A stretch of DNA of 64,000 bases from DASUPK01 sp963744105 (lineage in GTDB: Bacteria; Actinomycetota; Thermoleophilia; Solirubrobacterales; 70-9). Positions 25,391-34,243 of this stretch are shown in pieces. Below the pieces are notes generated by a model. It did not search any database. It had not been told where the DNA came from and was given only the letters and a program-made list of their open reading frames with translations. The position numbers and the translations under genes were made by a program. Each line of letters starts with the position of its first letter. Within the stretch, counting starts at the first letter, position 1. The stretch is from positions 1 to 64,000 of the forward strand of contig CAVUSJ010000010.1 in assembly GCA_963744105.1 (NCBI GenBank), read 5' to 3'.

Positions 25391-26922
25391 ATGAATGTGA
25401 ACTCAGGCGGACGACGACTTGGAATGGTGGGACGCCTCTCCGTGGCGGCGGCGATTGTGTGCGCAGTCTTCGCGGCGTTCGCTTCCTCCGCGCATGCGAA
25501 CTACAGCGTCCGCGAGTGCAACTCCGCGGTCGGGAACGTCGACGCAACCATGATTCGGCCATTCGGCGGGGCTACCAAGATCAGCCAGACGGACACCTGC
25601 GGGAGCTGGGGTCTCCGGATGGAGGCCAACGGTCAGAGCACAAGCAACACCTACGTGGTCTGGCAGTGGACCGCGCCACCGAACACGATCTTCAAGACTG
25701 CGCAGACGACCCTCCACTACTACACCCATGGCGGGTATGGACCCATGACCAGCGGAAGCGGATCACCTGGGTACAGCGCGGTGGGCGTCGGTGGCGACCA
25801 ATGGGTGGTGCCGGTCCAAAGCAACACGAGCTTCTACGCGATCTACGAGCAGTGCTTCGCGAGCCCATGCTCCAGCACGTCGGCGTTCGCCTACATCATC
25901 AATTTCTACGCTGACGTCCAGGACCTGGCTCCGCCGTCAGTGACCGCTTCCGGCGAGCTTCTCGATGGAGGGGTGGTCAGCGGGGTCCAGACGGTCAATG
26001 CCACAGTCGTGGACTCAGGAGGTGGCGTTCGGTCGATTGGGGTCTACGTCAACGGGATTCGATCGGCTTGCGTTCAGGCATCTGTGGTCCGGATGTCGAC
26101 GATGTCTCTTACTCCCATCTCAAGCCGTGTCCGGACTCGTCCGGTCCGCGCGCGATCCAGCTGGACACGGAGCATGGCGCCGGCTGGGTGAACGGCGCGA
26201 ATGATGTTCGGATCTGCGGCTACGACGTGGGCGGCAACGAATCACCATGCGTGAGGCGGACGGTGACGGTCGACAATTCCTGCGCGGCTTCAGGTGGAGC
26301 AGCTGCAACTTCGCTCGACTCAGGTGCCGACGTCGGCGGCCAGCTGCGACGGAGGGCGCAGCTGACATCCAACGACAGTCCCGTGATCCGAGGGACTCTC
26401 ACGGACGCCGGCGGCAGCCCCGTCGCCGGGGCGGCCGTGTGCGTATACCAGACCACCGAGCTCCCGGATGCCGGCCGCGAGCTCGCGACCACCGTCACGA
26501 CGCAGGCAAACGGGCGCTTCGCGACCAGACTCGACGCTGGACCTTCGCGCAGAGTTGACCTGGTCTACCGGTTCAACACGAAGAAGGTGACTGATCGGGT
26601 CGAGCTCGATTCGACCGTGGTGCCGACCCTGGCAATTCCTCGCAAGCACCTGACCAACGGACAAGCCGCGGCATTTTTTGGAGGGCTTCCTGGACCGAAC
26701 GCGGAGGGCCGAGCGGTGGCCCTGCAGGCACGGGTCGGCCGCAAGTGGCGGACCTTCAAGCAGTTGCGAACCGGCGAAGAAGGGCATTTCCGCGGCAAGT
26801 ACCGGTTCACCCAGACGATGGGCCGGGTGCGCTACGTCTTCCGGGCGCTCGTCAAGAGTCAGAGCGGATATCCGTATGAGCCTGGCGCGTCGCGCGAGCG
26901 CAAGCTTGTCGTGCGCGGCTAG
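25391..26922 (+). pseudogene. Secreted Ig-like multi-domain protein, split by a frameshift near 26,060-26,090
   Basis: Two overlapping frames encode one protein. Frame 1 (from ATG 25391 or GTG 25397, after GAGAGGAG) has a signal peptide (LSVAAAIVCAVFAAFASSAHA), NYSVRECNSAVG and a beta-rich domain ending GGVRSIGVYVNG. It then loses sense, while a second frame picks up at GICGPDVDDVSYSHLKPCPDSSG, continues through NDVRICGYDVGGNESPC, a carboxypeptidase-regulatory-like repeat (DSPVIRGTLTDAGGSPVAGAAVCVY), and ends at 26922. The join implies one missing base or two extra. Whether the gene is truly broken cannot be judged from one sequence. The role is presumably extracytoplasmic. Confidence 0.62.
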
Positions 26923-27362
26923 GGGGTTGGCTTCTCGGCTCGCTTCGAGAGACAGCGTGCGATCACGGTGATCGTGGCCTGGTTCGCCCCGTCGGCCTTT
27001 GCGCTCACCACCCAGCCCTCGCTGATCGGATTCGAGCCGATCAGGGCGGCGAAGTTGCTATCGACAAATCCCCCGCCAGAGATCACGCGAGTGCCGGAAG
27101 GACAGACCGCAGTCGCCGATGCCCTCGCGAACGTGCCGTCGGGTGGCCCCGGGTCGCTGAAGGTCGTTTGATTCCTGACCTCAATCAGCCGCGACAGGTC
27201 GCGCGCGGTCACGTTGTACGGCCGAATGCTCTTGCTGGTCACGGAATTCTTCGGCGCAGTCGCCTTCATGGCGATTGCCGTTGTACCTCCAGCGACGGCG
27301 ACCAGTAGGGCAAGTGTCGCCGTCACGTTCGCGTAACTCAGATGACGTCTGATCCGATCCAC
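26919..27362 (-). CDS. Secreted HLSYANV-family protein (Thermoleophilia type)
   Basis: The 147-residue protein begins MDRIRRHLSYANVTATLALLVAVAGGTTAIA, a start that recurs in many small secreted proteins of Thermoleophilia, followed by PKNSVTSKSIRPYNVTARDL and a C-terminal domain with CPSGTRVISGGGFVDS. The LIGSNPISEGWVVSAKAD stretch suggests a beta-sandwich. Function unknown. It is the best single taxonomic hint in the window. It converges on the split secreted-protein gene by 4 bp. Confidence 0.75.
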   Translation of the reverse strand: MDRIRRHLSYANVTATLALLVAVAGGTTAIAMKATAPKNSVTSKSIRPYNVTARDLSRLIEVRNQTTFSDPGPPDGTFARASATAVCPSGTRVISGGGFVDSNFAALIGSNPISEGWVVSAKADGANQATITVIARCLSKRAEKPTP

Positions 27363-27458
27363 TGGGTCCTCCCTCCTGTGACTGCCTCTTCAACCCGACA
27401 TGGGCGCGATCGACGCGCCGACCTTATAGCCGACGCCAGAAAATGAAAGTCTCCCGGC

Positions 27459-28518
27459 GTGACGTCAAGGGAGCGGCTCTTCCTCGGGGCAACCGCGGTG
27501 GTAACGGCGATCGCCGGGGTGATGCGGTACTCGGGCACCACAGCCGTTCTCGCCTTTGCCACGGCGACAGTCGCGCTGGCCGGACTGGCGTGGGTCGTCG
27601 CGCTCGCGACCGAGCAGGTTGGGCTCCGGTTCGGGCCGGCGGTAACCGGCTTCCTGCAATCGACCCTCGGCAACCTGCCCGAGTTCTTCATCGTGCTCTT
27701 CGCACTCGGCAACGGCGAGCTCGTCGTCGCGCAGACCTCGCTGATCGGCTCGATCTTCGCCAACGCACTGTTCGTGCTCGGGCTGGTGATCGTCGCCGGC
27801 ACTGGTCCAGTCGAACGACGGCTGCATGCGATTCCGTCACCGGCTGCCGCAGGACACGGCGACGTTGCTGCTCGTCTCGCTCTTCGTGATCGTGATCGTC
27901 GGCCTCTCGATCGCCTCCTCGGACAAGGCGAGCCATCACATCGAGGGCCTCTCCAACGTCGGGGCGATCTGCCTGCTCGTCGTCTACGGGGCCTGGATCT
28001 GGGGGTACCTGCGCTCCGACCCGGAGCCGGGCGAGGCCGGCGAGGAAGAGACGAGGCCCCGGCTCTCGATGACCTTCGCGGTCGTGCTGCTCGCGATCGC
28101 GGGTGTCGGTGCGGCCTTCGTCTCTGACTGGTTCATCCACGCCCTCGATCCGGCGGTGGCCTCGCTCGGCATCTCGAAGGCATTCGCCGGTCTGGTGATC
28201 GTCGCCATCGCCGGCAACGCGGTGGAGAACTTCACCGGGATCTTCCTGGCCGCCAAGGGCAAGTCGGATCTGGCGATCTCGGTGGTGAAGAACTCGGTCG
28301 CCCAGATCGCGGCCTTTCTCTTCCCGGCGCTGGTGCTCACCTCGCTGCTCTTCACGACGCACCTGACCTTCGCGCTGGCACCCGTCTACATCGGGGCGCT
28401 CTTCCTCACGGCGATCGCGATCTGGCAGATCACCGGCGACGGCGAGGCCCAGATGTTCGAGGGCATCGCGCTGATCGCGATCTACGTGGTGCTGGCGGCG
28501 TTCACGCTCTACGACTGA
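27459..28518 (+). pseudogene. Calcium/proton exchanger (CaxA-type), split by a frameshift near 27,800-27,826
   Basis: The first frame (27459 onward) has the first exchanger repeat GPAVTGFLQSTLGNLPEFFIVLFALGNGELVVAQTSLIGSIFANALFVLG; the second, from 27826, has MRFRHRLPQDTATLLL and the second repeat FAGLVIVAIAGNAVENFTGIFLAAKGKSDLAISVVKNSVAQIAAFLFP. Both acidic repeat motifs (GNLPE, GNAVEN) of Ca2+/H+ antiporters are intact. The frames join by a +1 shift around VERRLHA/MRF, where one extra base, such as in the CGACGG stretch, would explain it. A functional membrane exporter is likely if this is a sequence error. Confidence 0.75.
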
Positions 28519-28531
28519 GCGCGATTTCGTT

Positions 28532-29863
28532 TCAACCGCGAACGGCCCGCAGCTGCGGGCCGTTCGTCTGCTCGGGCGCGACCTCGGCGAGGTCGTCGGC
28601 GAGCGCCTCGACGACCAGCGGGTCGAACCGCTTGCCCGCGTTGCGGCGCAGCTCGGCGAGGGCCTCGTCCTCGGTGAGCTGCCGCTGATCCGGGCGCTTC
28701 GCGGTGAGGACGACGTACTCGACGCAGACGGCGAGGATGCGAGAGCCGAGCGGGATCCGGTCGCCGGCCAGGCCGTCGGGATAGCCGCTGCCGTCGTAGT
28801 TCTCGTGGCCCGAGCGGACCAGCGTCGCGACCGGAGCGAGCGCGGGGGCGGAGGCAATGATCTCCGCCCCGGCGCCGGGGAGGTCGCGCAGGAGGATGGA
28901 CTCGTCGGCCGGCAGGTGGCTCTGGCTCTCGAGGGCGGCGTCGGGGACGGAGAGCATGCCGACGTGCTGGAGGCGGGCGGCATAGACGAGGTCGTCGAGC
29001 TGCTCCCGGCTCAGGCCGAGCGAGCGACCGAGCGACTGAACGTGGAACGACACGGCGCGGAGATGCGGGCCCATCTCGGGATGCCGCTTGTTGAGGATGG
29101 CGAGAAGGGTGTCGTGGGCCTGGCTCTTCGCCGACTCGCGCTGGCGCCGGCGGTCGGCGGCCAGACGGCGGCCGGCGATCTGGAGCGCCTTCTCCGCGTC
29201 GGTGGCGTCATCGGGGAGGGTGACGACGCCGTGGGCCCGGCCCAGCACGGCCTCCGCTCCGGCCCCATCGTCGTCGTCCGAAAGGAAGATGGCCATCGCG
29301 ATCTCGCTCGGGTCGCGATCGTAGGCGGGGACGAGGGCGCAGAACTGGCCTCCGTCGACGCGGTAGGCGCGCCCCTCGAGGCCGCGGGCCACAGCGGTGA
29401 ACCGGCGAGCGAAGGCGCGGAGCAGCTTGTCGCTCGCCCTGAAGCCGAGCCGGTCGCGATAGTCGGTGACGCCCTCGAGCTCGAGCAGAACCAGGACCTG
29501 CGACTCGTCGGAGTCCTTGAGGACCTGGGTCAGGTCGTGGCTGAGCTGGATCCGGTTCGCGATCCCGGTGACGGCGTCGATGCGGGCACGGCGATGGTTG
29601 TTCTGGACCAGCCAGGTGAAGACGGCGCCGAGGAGCGCAAGGCCGAGCCAGAAGACCAGATCGGTGACCTTGCGCTGGACGTGGTTGTAGATCAGGAGCG
29701 TCGCGGCGAGGCTGGCGAAGAGGGCGGGCCCGGCGACGGACCACTCACGCTCGAACGCGCGGATCTTCCTCCAGGCGCGGCGCATGCGGGACGGCCGCTG
29801 GGGAGAGGGCCGGTAGGCGCGCCGCGTCCGCGCCGAGGCTTTCCCAATCGTGTGGGCTTCCAT
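28532..29863 (-). CDS. Membrane protein with degenerate GGDEF and HD-GYP domains
   Basis: From ATG 29863 (443 residues): a basic N-terminus, two membrane segments (about 43-60 and 67-86), a GGDEF-like domain (about 90-220) in which the signature reads GGQF (171-174), and an HD-GYP-like domain (about 260-435). In the latter the HD pair is His300-Val301 and the usual Lys is Met, while SGHENYDGSGYPDGL is kept. Neither c-di-GMP synthesis nor hydrolysis is expected; a ligand-binding or scaffold role is likely. The frame extends upstream to 30166 without conserved features. It converges on the exchanger gene. Confidence 0.8.
   Translation of the reverse strand: MEAHTIGKASARTRRAYRPSPQRPSRMRRAWRKIRAFEREWSVAGPALFASLAATLLIYNHVQRKVTDLVFWLGLALLGAVFTWLVQNNHRRARIDAVTGIANRIQLSHDLTQVLKDSDESQVLVLLELEGVTDYRDRLGFRASDKLLRAFARRFTAVARGLEGRAYRVDGGQFCALVPAYDRDPSEIAMAIFLSDDDDGAGAEAVLGRAHGVVTLPDDATDAEKALQIAGRRLAADRRRQRESAKSQAHDTLLAILNKRHPEMGPHLRAVSFHVQSLGRSLGLSREQLDDLVYAARLQHVGMLSVPDAALESQSHLPADESILLRDLPGAGAEIIASAPALAPVATLVRSGHENYDGSGYPDGLAGDRIPLGSRILAVCVEYVVLTAKRPDQRQLTEDEALAELRRNAGKRFDPLVVEALADDLAEVAPEQTNGPQLRAVRG
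28539..28566. terminator. Perfect 28-bp palindrome between convergent genes
   Basis: A 14-bp arm starting CGAACGGCCCGCAG is followed directly by its exact reverse complement. It lies 20 bp after the exchanger stop and inside the last codons of the convergent gene. It probably acts as a bidirectional terminator; it shares GAACGGCC ends with the nrdJ terminator. Confidence 0.6.
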
Positions 29864-30063
29864 TGGTCTAGTATCGGCCGGGCATTTGGCCAAGGCGGCC
29901 AATCTGGACGTTTGATCCATCGCCACGCCTGGCAGCACCTGGCTGCCCCTACCGCAATCCGCAGCCGGCGCTTCTCGCACACAGCGGGGATCGGCACTGT
30001 TCCCACGGCCCAGTTGCTTCCAAGGCTCACGCTGTTTGCGCTGTGGTCTTTGAAGCGGAGCGG

Positions 30064-30092
30064 TTGACGTGGTCGCAGCGGCAAGGGAGAAT
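30064..30092 (+). promoter_or_regulatory. Candidate promoter of the first DUF1326 gene
   Basis: TTGACG (30064-30069) and GAGAAT (30087-30092) are 17 bp apart, with the predicted transcript start about 25 bp before the GTG start. The rest of the 260-bp gap from 29864 shows no ORF I can support. Confidence 0.4.
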
Positions 30093-30123
30093 CGGGTCGC
30101 CAACAGCACGGAAGGAGACCGCT

Positions 30124-30726
30124 GTGTCCTGGAGCCTGAAGGGGAGCTACTTCGAGACCTGCTCATGTGACCTCATGTGCCCGTGCAACATGTCTTTCGA
30201 CCACGGCGCGACCTACGACTACTGCCGGGTCACCCTCGTCTTCAACATCAAAGAGGGTGAGATCGAGGGCACGGACGTCAGCGGCCTCAGCGTTGCGGCG
30301 ATCGCGGACACTCCGAAGGTCATGACCGAGGGCAATTGGCGCCTGGGCATGTTCATCGACGACCAGGCAAGCGACGAGCAAATGGAGAAGCTCACCGCCG
30401 TCTTCGGGGGCCAGAAAGGGGGTCCGATGGAGGCGATCACTCCCCTCGTTGGCGAGATCCTCGGCGCCGAGCGGGCGTCATTCGAGGTGGTCGAGGAGGG
30501 GCTGCGCCACAGCGTCAAGATCGGTGACGCGATCGACTTTGAGATCGAGGACATCGTTCCCTTCGGCGTCGAGACCGGGGAGCCCGTGCGGCTCGTCGGC
30601 GTGTTCCATCCGGCCTCGTCGGAGTTCAACGCCGCTGAAGCGAAGCGCTCGAAGATCAGCGCCTTCGGCATCGAGTACGAGGGGAAGACCGGGATATCGG
30701 CGTCCGAGTTCGCCTGGGCCGCCTGA
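30124..30726 (+). CDS. DUF1326-domain protein (Cys-rich, putative metal binding)
   Basis: From GTG 30124 with AAGGAG at 30112-30117, the 200-residue protein begins MSWSLKGSYFETCSCDLMCPC, placing Cys at 13, 15, 19 and 21. DUF1326 is a family of unknown function; the tight CxCxxxCxC cluster suggests metal binding. The remainder is a globular domain (LVFNIKEGEIEGTDVSGLSVAA). A second DUF1326 gene 1 kb away has identical Cys spacing, and a DUF2182 membrane protein lies between them. No signal peptide is present, so a cytoplasmic role is likely. Confidence 0.85.
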   Translation: MSWSLKGSYFETCSCDLMCPCNMSFDHGATYDYCRVTLVFNIKEGEIEGTDVSGLSVAAIADTPKVMTEGNWRLGMFIDDQASDEQMEKLTAVFGGQKGGPMEAITPLVGEILGAERASFEVVEEGLRHSVKIGDAIDFEIEDIVPFGVETGEPVRLVGVFHPASSEFNAAEAKRSKISAFGIEYEGKTGISASEFAWAA

Positions 30727-30729
30727 AGG

Positions 30730-31650
30730 CTAGGGCGCGGGCATCCCCTTCTCGTTCCCGTTCATCCCGCCCTGGGATGGCATCTTCTGATCGCTCATTG
30801 ATCCGCCGCTTGAGGAGTCGTGCATGTCCATCGAGTCCATCGCCCGCGCCGCCGCGGGTGAGTTCGGCAGGGTGAGTCCCGGCACCTTGTCGGGGGCAAA
30901 GGCCACCATCAAGCCGAGCACGGCTAACAGAATCGCGACGGAGCGATTGGCCACCGCCTTCCAGGGCAAGAGCTTCTCGAGTGCGATCAGGGCGGCGATC
31001 AGGACCATCCAGCCGATGCTCATCACGCCAAGGGCGAAGAGCGCCGCCATCAGGCCCCAGCAGCAGCCGACGCACCAGCCCCCGTGCTCCATGCCCATCC
31101 GAAGCGCGCCGATCCGGCCCGGGCGCCAATGCATGAGCACGAACGTCAGCGGGCTCCGGCAGTGCCGGAGGCAGACGTCCTTGAGCGGCGTGAGCTGGTA
31201 GACCGCGGCCGCAACGATGACGCCGCCGGCCACGTACGGGCCATCGCTGTCCCAGGCCATGAAGCCGAGGTCGAGCGACCGCGCGATCTCGAAGATCGCG
31301 TAGGCGAACAGGCCCGCCGCCGCCCAGGTGAGCAGGTAGCCGCCGACGAATGTCGCGGTGGCGCCGGCCTGGGTCGGCTGGCCCTTCCGCCGCTTTCCCT
31401 CTTCGATGCGCGCGTACATGACCACCATCGGCGCGATCGAGGGAAACATCATCGCTGCCATCATCACGACCCAGGCAGTGAGCCAGAAGCCGAGACCGCC
31501 AAGATCCGTGCCCGGGCCGGCGTCCATGCCAGCCATTCGGTCGCCCGTCAGCGCCCAGGCGACGGCGGCGAGAAGCAGCAACCCGAAGATGAGGCCGAGC
31601 TGAACCGCGCTCGGGAGGGGTGGTGCTCGGCGGAGCGTCGTCGACTCCAT
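30730..31650 (-). CDS. DUF2182 integral membrane protein (putative metal-associated)
   Basis: The 306-residue protein has about six to seven membrane segments. DUF2182 hallmarks are FWLTAWVVMMAAMMFPSIAPMVVMY, the loop LTPLKDVCLRHCRSPL, and GMEHGGWCVGCCWGLMAALFALGVMS. Cysteines and Met/His clusters cluster in and near membranes, and the C-terminal tail is Met-rich (DSMDMHDSSSGGSMSDQKMPSQGGMNGNEKGM), suggesting soft-metal ligands. It lies between two DUF1326 genes, a partnership known from other genomes. The transported or bound species is unknown. It converges on the first DUF1326 gene. Confidence 0.85.
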   Translation of the reverse strand: MESTTLRRAPPLPSAVQLGLIFGLLLLAAVAWALTGDRMAGMDAGPGTDLGGLGFWLTAWVVMMAAMMFPSIAPMVVMYARIEEGKRRKGQPTQAGATATFVGGYLLTWAAAGLFAYAIFEIARSLDLGFMAWDSDGPYVAGGVIVAAAVYQLTPLKDVCLRHCRSPLTFVLMHWRPGRIGALRMGMEHGGWCVGCCWGLMAALFALGVMSIGWMVLIAALIALEKLLPWKAVANRSVAILLAVLGLMVAFAPDKVPGLTLPNSPAAARAMDSMDMHDSSSGGSMSDQKMPSQGGMNGNEKGMPAP

Positions 31651-31695
31651 CGGCCTCGACTCTAGTTGCCCAAGAAGTACGCTGGCGAATCAAGC

Positions 31696-32301
31696 ATGAC
31701 GTGGGGAATCCGAGGCACCTACTTCGAATCGTGCAACTGCGAGGCGATTTGTCCCTGCCGGCGCATCGATGGTTTCGCTGGGGGTCGTTCGACACACGGT
31801 GTGTGCTTGGGGGTTCTGTCGTGGCGGATTGAGGAGGGCGCCGCCAACAGCACCGATCTTTCCGGGCTCTCGGTCGCGCTGGCCTCCCGCTACAGCGATG
31901 ATGAGGAGGGCTCGCCTTGGACGTGGATCCTCTACCTCGACGCGCGGGGGTCCGTCGAGCAGCGTGCCGCGCTCGAGAGCATCTTCACCGGTCGTCTCGG
32001 GGGCGATGTGATGGACCATTTCCCATGGGCCTGGAAGGACAGCGAGCTTGTCGCGGTGCGACCTGTCGAGATCGAGGTCAACCACACACGGCGACGGCAG
32101 CGACTGCGAATCCGCGATCTCGTAAGCGTCCGCATCCGTGGCCGTTACGACGGCGACGAGACCGTCACCTGCGTCATCCCGGGCCATCAGCGGGCCGGCG
32201 AAGAACTTGTCGCGAACGAGCTCGTGGTCGAGGACGACCCGCTCTCCTTCAGCTATCGCGGTGTGTGCGGGTACGGCTCAACCTTCGACTACGCGGGGTA
32301 A
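31696..32301 (+). CDS. DUF1326-domain protein, second copy
   Basis: From ATG 31696 the 201-residue protein starts MTWGIRGTYFESCNCEAICPC, with Cys at 13, 15, 19 and 21 as in the first copy. Sequence beyond the N-terminus differs (GFAGGRSTHGVCLGVLSW, ISH-type basic patch NHTRRRQRLRIRD). No strong ribosome site precedes it. The gene diverges from the DUF2182 gene across 45 bp, so the two probably share a promoter region. Metal binding is inferred from the Cys cluster. Confidence 0.83.
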   Translation: MTWGIRGTYFESCNCEAICPCRRIDGFAGGRSTHGVCLGVLSWRIEEGAANSTDLSGLSVALASRYSDDEEGSPWTWILYLDARGSVEQRAALESIFTGRLGGDVMDHFPWAWKDSELVAVRPVEIEVNHTRRRQRLRIRDLVSVRIRGRYDGDETVTCVIPGHQRAGEELVANELVVEDDPLSFSYRGVCGYGSTFDYAG

Positions 32302-32322
32302 TCGCATTCATCGAGAGCCGGA

Positions 32323-32604
32323 TTACCTCCCCCGCGGTGGCCGCCCTTCCCGCAGGAGGAGAACGGAACCGCCCCCGTGCGCCAGGGCGCAGCGCCAGTG
32401 GCCGGGCACCTTGCCCTGGCCGTCGTAGGCCTTCGCCACCTCGATCGCCCGGGAGCAGGAGACGCGCCGCAGCGCGAACACCCTGGCGAGCGGATAGATG
32501 GAGGTCGAGTCGAGGGTGCCGCAGTCGGTCGCCGTGTAGCGCGCCCGCTCAGTCCTGACCACCGCCGAGTGCTTGTCGGAGCCTCCTCCGAAGGAGGGGA
32601 ACAT
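32323..32604 (-). CDS. Small hypothetical protein
   Basis: A 93-residue frame downstream of csoR reads MFPSFGGGSDKHSAVV ... CGTLDSTSIYPLARVFALRRVSCSRAIEVAKAYDGQGKVPGHWRC. The SCSRAIEVAKAY...GKVPxxWRC pattern resembles small secreted proteins of this phylum, but no signal peptide is visible and it may be a remnant of a longer gene. It fills most of the 349-bp space between the DUF1326 and csoR genes. Confidence 0.4.
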   Translation of the reverse strand: MFPSFGGGSDKHSAVVRTERARYTATDCGTLDSTSIYPLARVFALRRVSCSRAIEVAKAYDGQGKVPGHWRCALAHGGGSVLLLREGRPPRGR

Positions 32605-32650
32605 CGAGACAACCGCGAGGGCACCCGAGGGGAAGCGCCTAAACGCCGCG

Positions 32651-32935
32651 CTAGGAGCTGACCAGCCGGCCGACCGCGCCCATCAGCTCCTGCACCTGCT
32701 CCTCGGTCGCCCCCTCGCCGCCGCGCATGCAATGGCGGACGTGATCATCGACGAGGCCGAGCGCGATCTTGTTGAGAGCGGCCTGGGCCGCCTCGATCTG
32801 GGTGAGGACGTCGATGCAGTAGCGGTCCTCCTCGACCATCCGCTTGACGCCCCCGACCTGCCCCTCGACGCGGGCCAGCCGCTTGAGGATGTCGTCCTTC
32901 GATGCCTTGTAGCCGGGTGTCTTCTTTGCCGTCAT
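32651..32935 (-). CDS. csoR: CsoR-family metal-sensing repressor
   Basis: From ATG 32935 the 94-residue all-helical protein has RLARVEGQVGGVKRMVEEDRYCIDVLTQIEAAQAAL and VDDHVRHC: Cys40, His65 and Cys69 form the Cu(I)-type Cys-His-Cys set of CsoR rather than the RcnR nickel set. An earlier in-frame ATG (32947) would start inside the operator, so 32935 is preferred. It diverges from the permease-YHS gene and a perfect operator lies between them. Copper is the most likely signal; other soft metals cannot be excluded. Confidence 0.9.
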   Translation of the reverse strand: MTAKKTPGYKASKDDILKRLARVEGQVGGVKRMVEEDRYCIDVLTQIEAAQAALNKIALGLVDDHVRHCMRGGEGATEEQVQELMGAVGRLVSS

Positions 32936-32936
32936 G

Positions 32937-32966
32937 TTGTGCAGCATACCCCTACTGGGGTATAGT
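32937..32966 (+). promoter_or_regulatory. CsoR operator within a leaderless promoter
   Basis: The palindrome ATACCCC-TACT-GGGGTAT (32946-32963) is a CsoR-type box. It overlaps TTGTGC (32937-32942) and TATAGT (32961-32966), 18 bp apart. The permease ATG lies only 8 bases beyond the -10, so the message is probably leaderless. Bound repressor would block both this promoter and that of csoR. Confidence 0.7.
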
Positions 32967-32974
32967 CGTCAAAC

Positions 32975-34243
32975 ATGGCGGATGTGATCTCGACCATCGG
33001 CGAGGGCTTCAGGCAGTCCTTCCTGATGGCCTACGAGGTCTGGTGGGCCCTCGTCCTGGGCTTTGCGATCTCGGCGATCGTCCAGTCCTGGGTCCCGCGG
33101 GAGAAGGTCGAGTCGGCTCTCTCGGGCAGCGGCTTCGGCCCACTGGCCAAGGCCACCGGCCTCGGCGCCGCCTCCTCATCCTGTTCCTACGCGGCGATCG
33201 CGATCGCGAAGTCGCTCTTCCAGAAGGGCGCCTCCGCCGTGACCGCGCTCGCCTTCCAGTTTGCGTCCACCAACCTCGTATGGGAGCTGGGCCTGGTCAT
33301 CTGGATCCTGCTCGGCTGGCAGTTCACCCTCGCCGAGTTCGTCGGCGGGATCGTGCTGATCGTCCTGATGGCGATCCTTCTCCGCCGCTTCGTCTCGCCC
33401 AAGCTCGAGGAGCGCGCCCGCGAGCACGCGCAGCAGGCCCAGGTTGACCACCAGCACCACGCGGTCGGCGAGCGGATGAGTTGGCGCGAGAGGTTCACCT
33501 CGGCCCGGGCCTGGTCCGACGTCGCCCACAACTTCCGCGCCGACTGGCAGATGCTTTGGAAGGAGATCTCGATCGGCTTCCTGCTCGCCGGCTTCATCGG
33601 CCTGCTCGGCGACAACTTCTTCAACGCCCTCTTCATCGAGGACGCCCCGCCGGTCCTGAGGACGCTCGAGAACGTGATCGTCGGGCCGATCATCGCGGTA
33701 CTCAGCTTCGTCTGCTCGGTCGGCAACGCGCCACTCGCCGCCGTGCTCTGGTCCGGAGGGATCGGCTTCGCCGGCGTGATCGCGTTCATCTTCGCCGACC
33801 TGATCGTGCTGCCGATCGTCGCCGCCTACATCAAGTACTACGGGCGGGAGTTCGCGCTCCGGATCACGGCGCTGATGTTCGTAACCATCGTGCTGTCGGC
33901 GCTGCTGGTGGACCTCGTCTTCGGCGCAGTCGGCCTGATCCCCGACACCCGGCCGTCGCGATCGGACATCTTCGGCTCGATCCAGCTCGACTACAAGCTC
34001 GTGCTCAACGTCCTCGGGCTGATCATCTTCGCGGCGCTCTTCTACCTGACGGCCCGGCGCGGGGCGACCGATCCGAACTGCGGGATGAAGGTCGATCGTT
34101 CCAAGGCGCTGCAGGCCGAACACGGCGGACGCACCTACTACTTCTGCTCCGAGCACTGCCGCTCGGAGTTCCTGGCTGACCCCGACTGCCGTGTGGGCAA
34201 GGCCCCGCCCGCGGACGAGCACGCGATGGGCCATGCGCACTGA
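32975..34243 (+). CDS. ArsP/DUF318-type permease with C-terminal YHS metal-binding domain
   Basis: The 422-residue protein has two bundles of membrane helices around a His-rich linker (QVDHQHHAVGERMS). Permease motifs are GLGAASSSCSYAAIAIAKSLFQKGA and FVCSVGNAPLAAVLWSGGIGFAGVIAFIFADL, each with a membrane Cys. Residues 366-404 form a YHS/TRASH domain: DPNCGMKV (Cys369) and YYFCSEHC (Cys391, Cys395). The C-terminus is His-rich. With CsoR next door the cargo is probably copper or another thiophilic metal, or an organoarsenical as in ArsP. It is translated from a leaderless start. Confidence 0.88.
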   Translation: MADVISTIGEGFRQSFLMAYEVWWALVLGFAISAIVQSWVPREKVESALSGSGFGPLAKATGLGAASSSCSYAAIAIAKSLFQKGASAVTALAFQFASTNLVWELGLVIWILLGWQFTLAEFVGGIVLIVLMAILLRRFVSPKLEERAREHAQQAQVDHQHHAVGERMSWRERFTSARAWSDVAHNFRADWQMLWKEISIGFLLAGFIGLLGDNFFNALFIEDAPPVLRTLENVIVGPIIAVLSFVCSVGNAPLAAVLWSGGIGFAGVIAFIFADLIVLPIVAAYIKYYGREFALRITALMFVTIVLSALLVDLVFGAVGLIPDTRPSRSDIFGSIQLDYKLVLNVLGLIIFAALFYLTARRGATDPNCGMKVDRSKALQAEHGGRTYYFCSEHCRSEFLADPDCRVGKAPPADEHAMGHAH

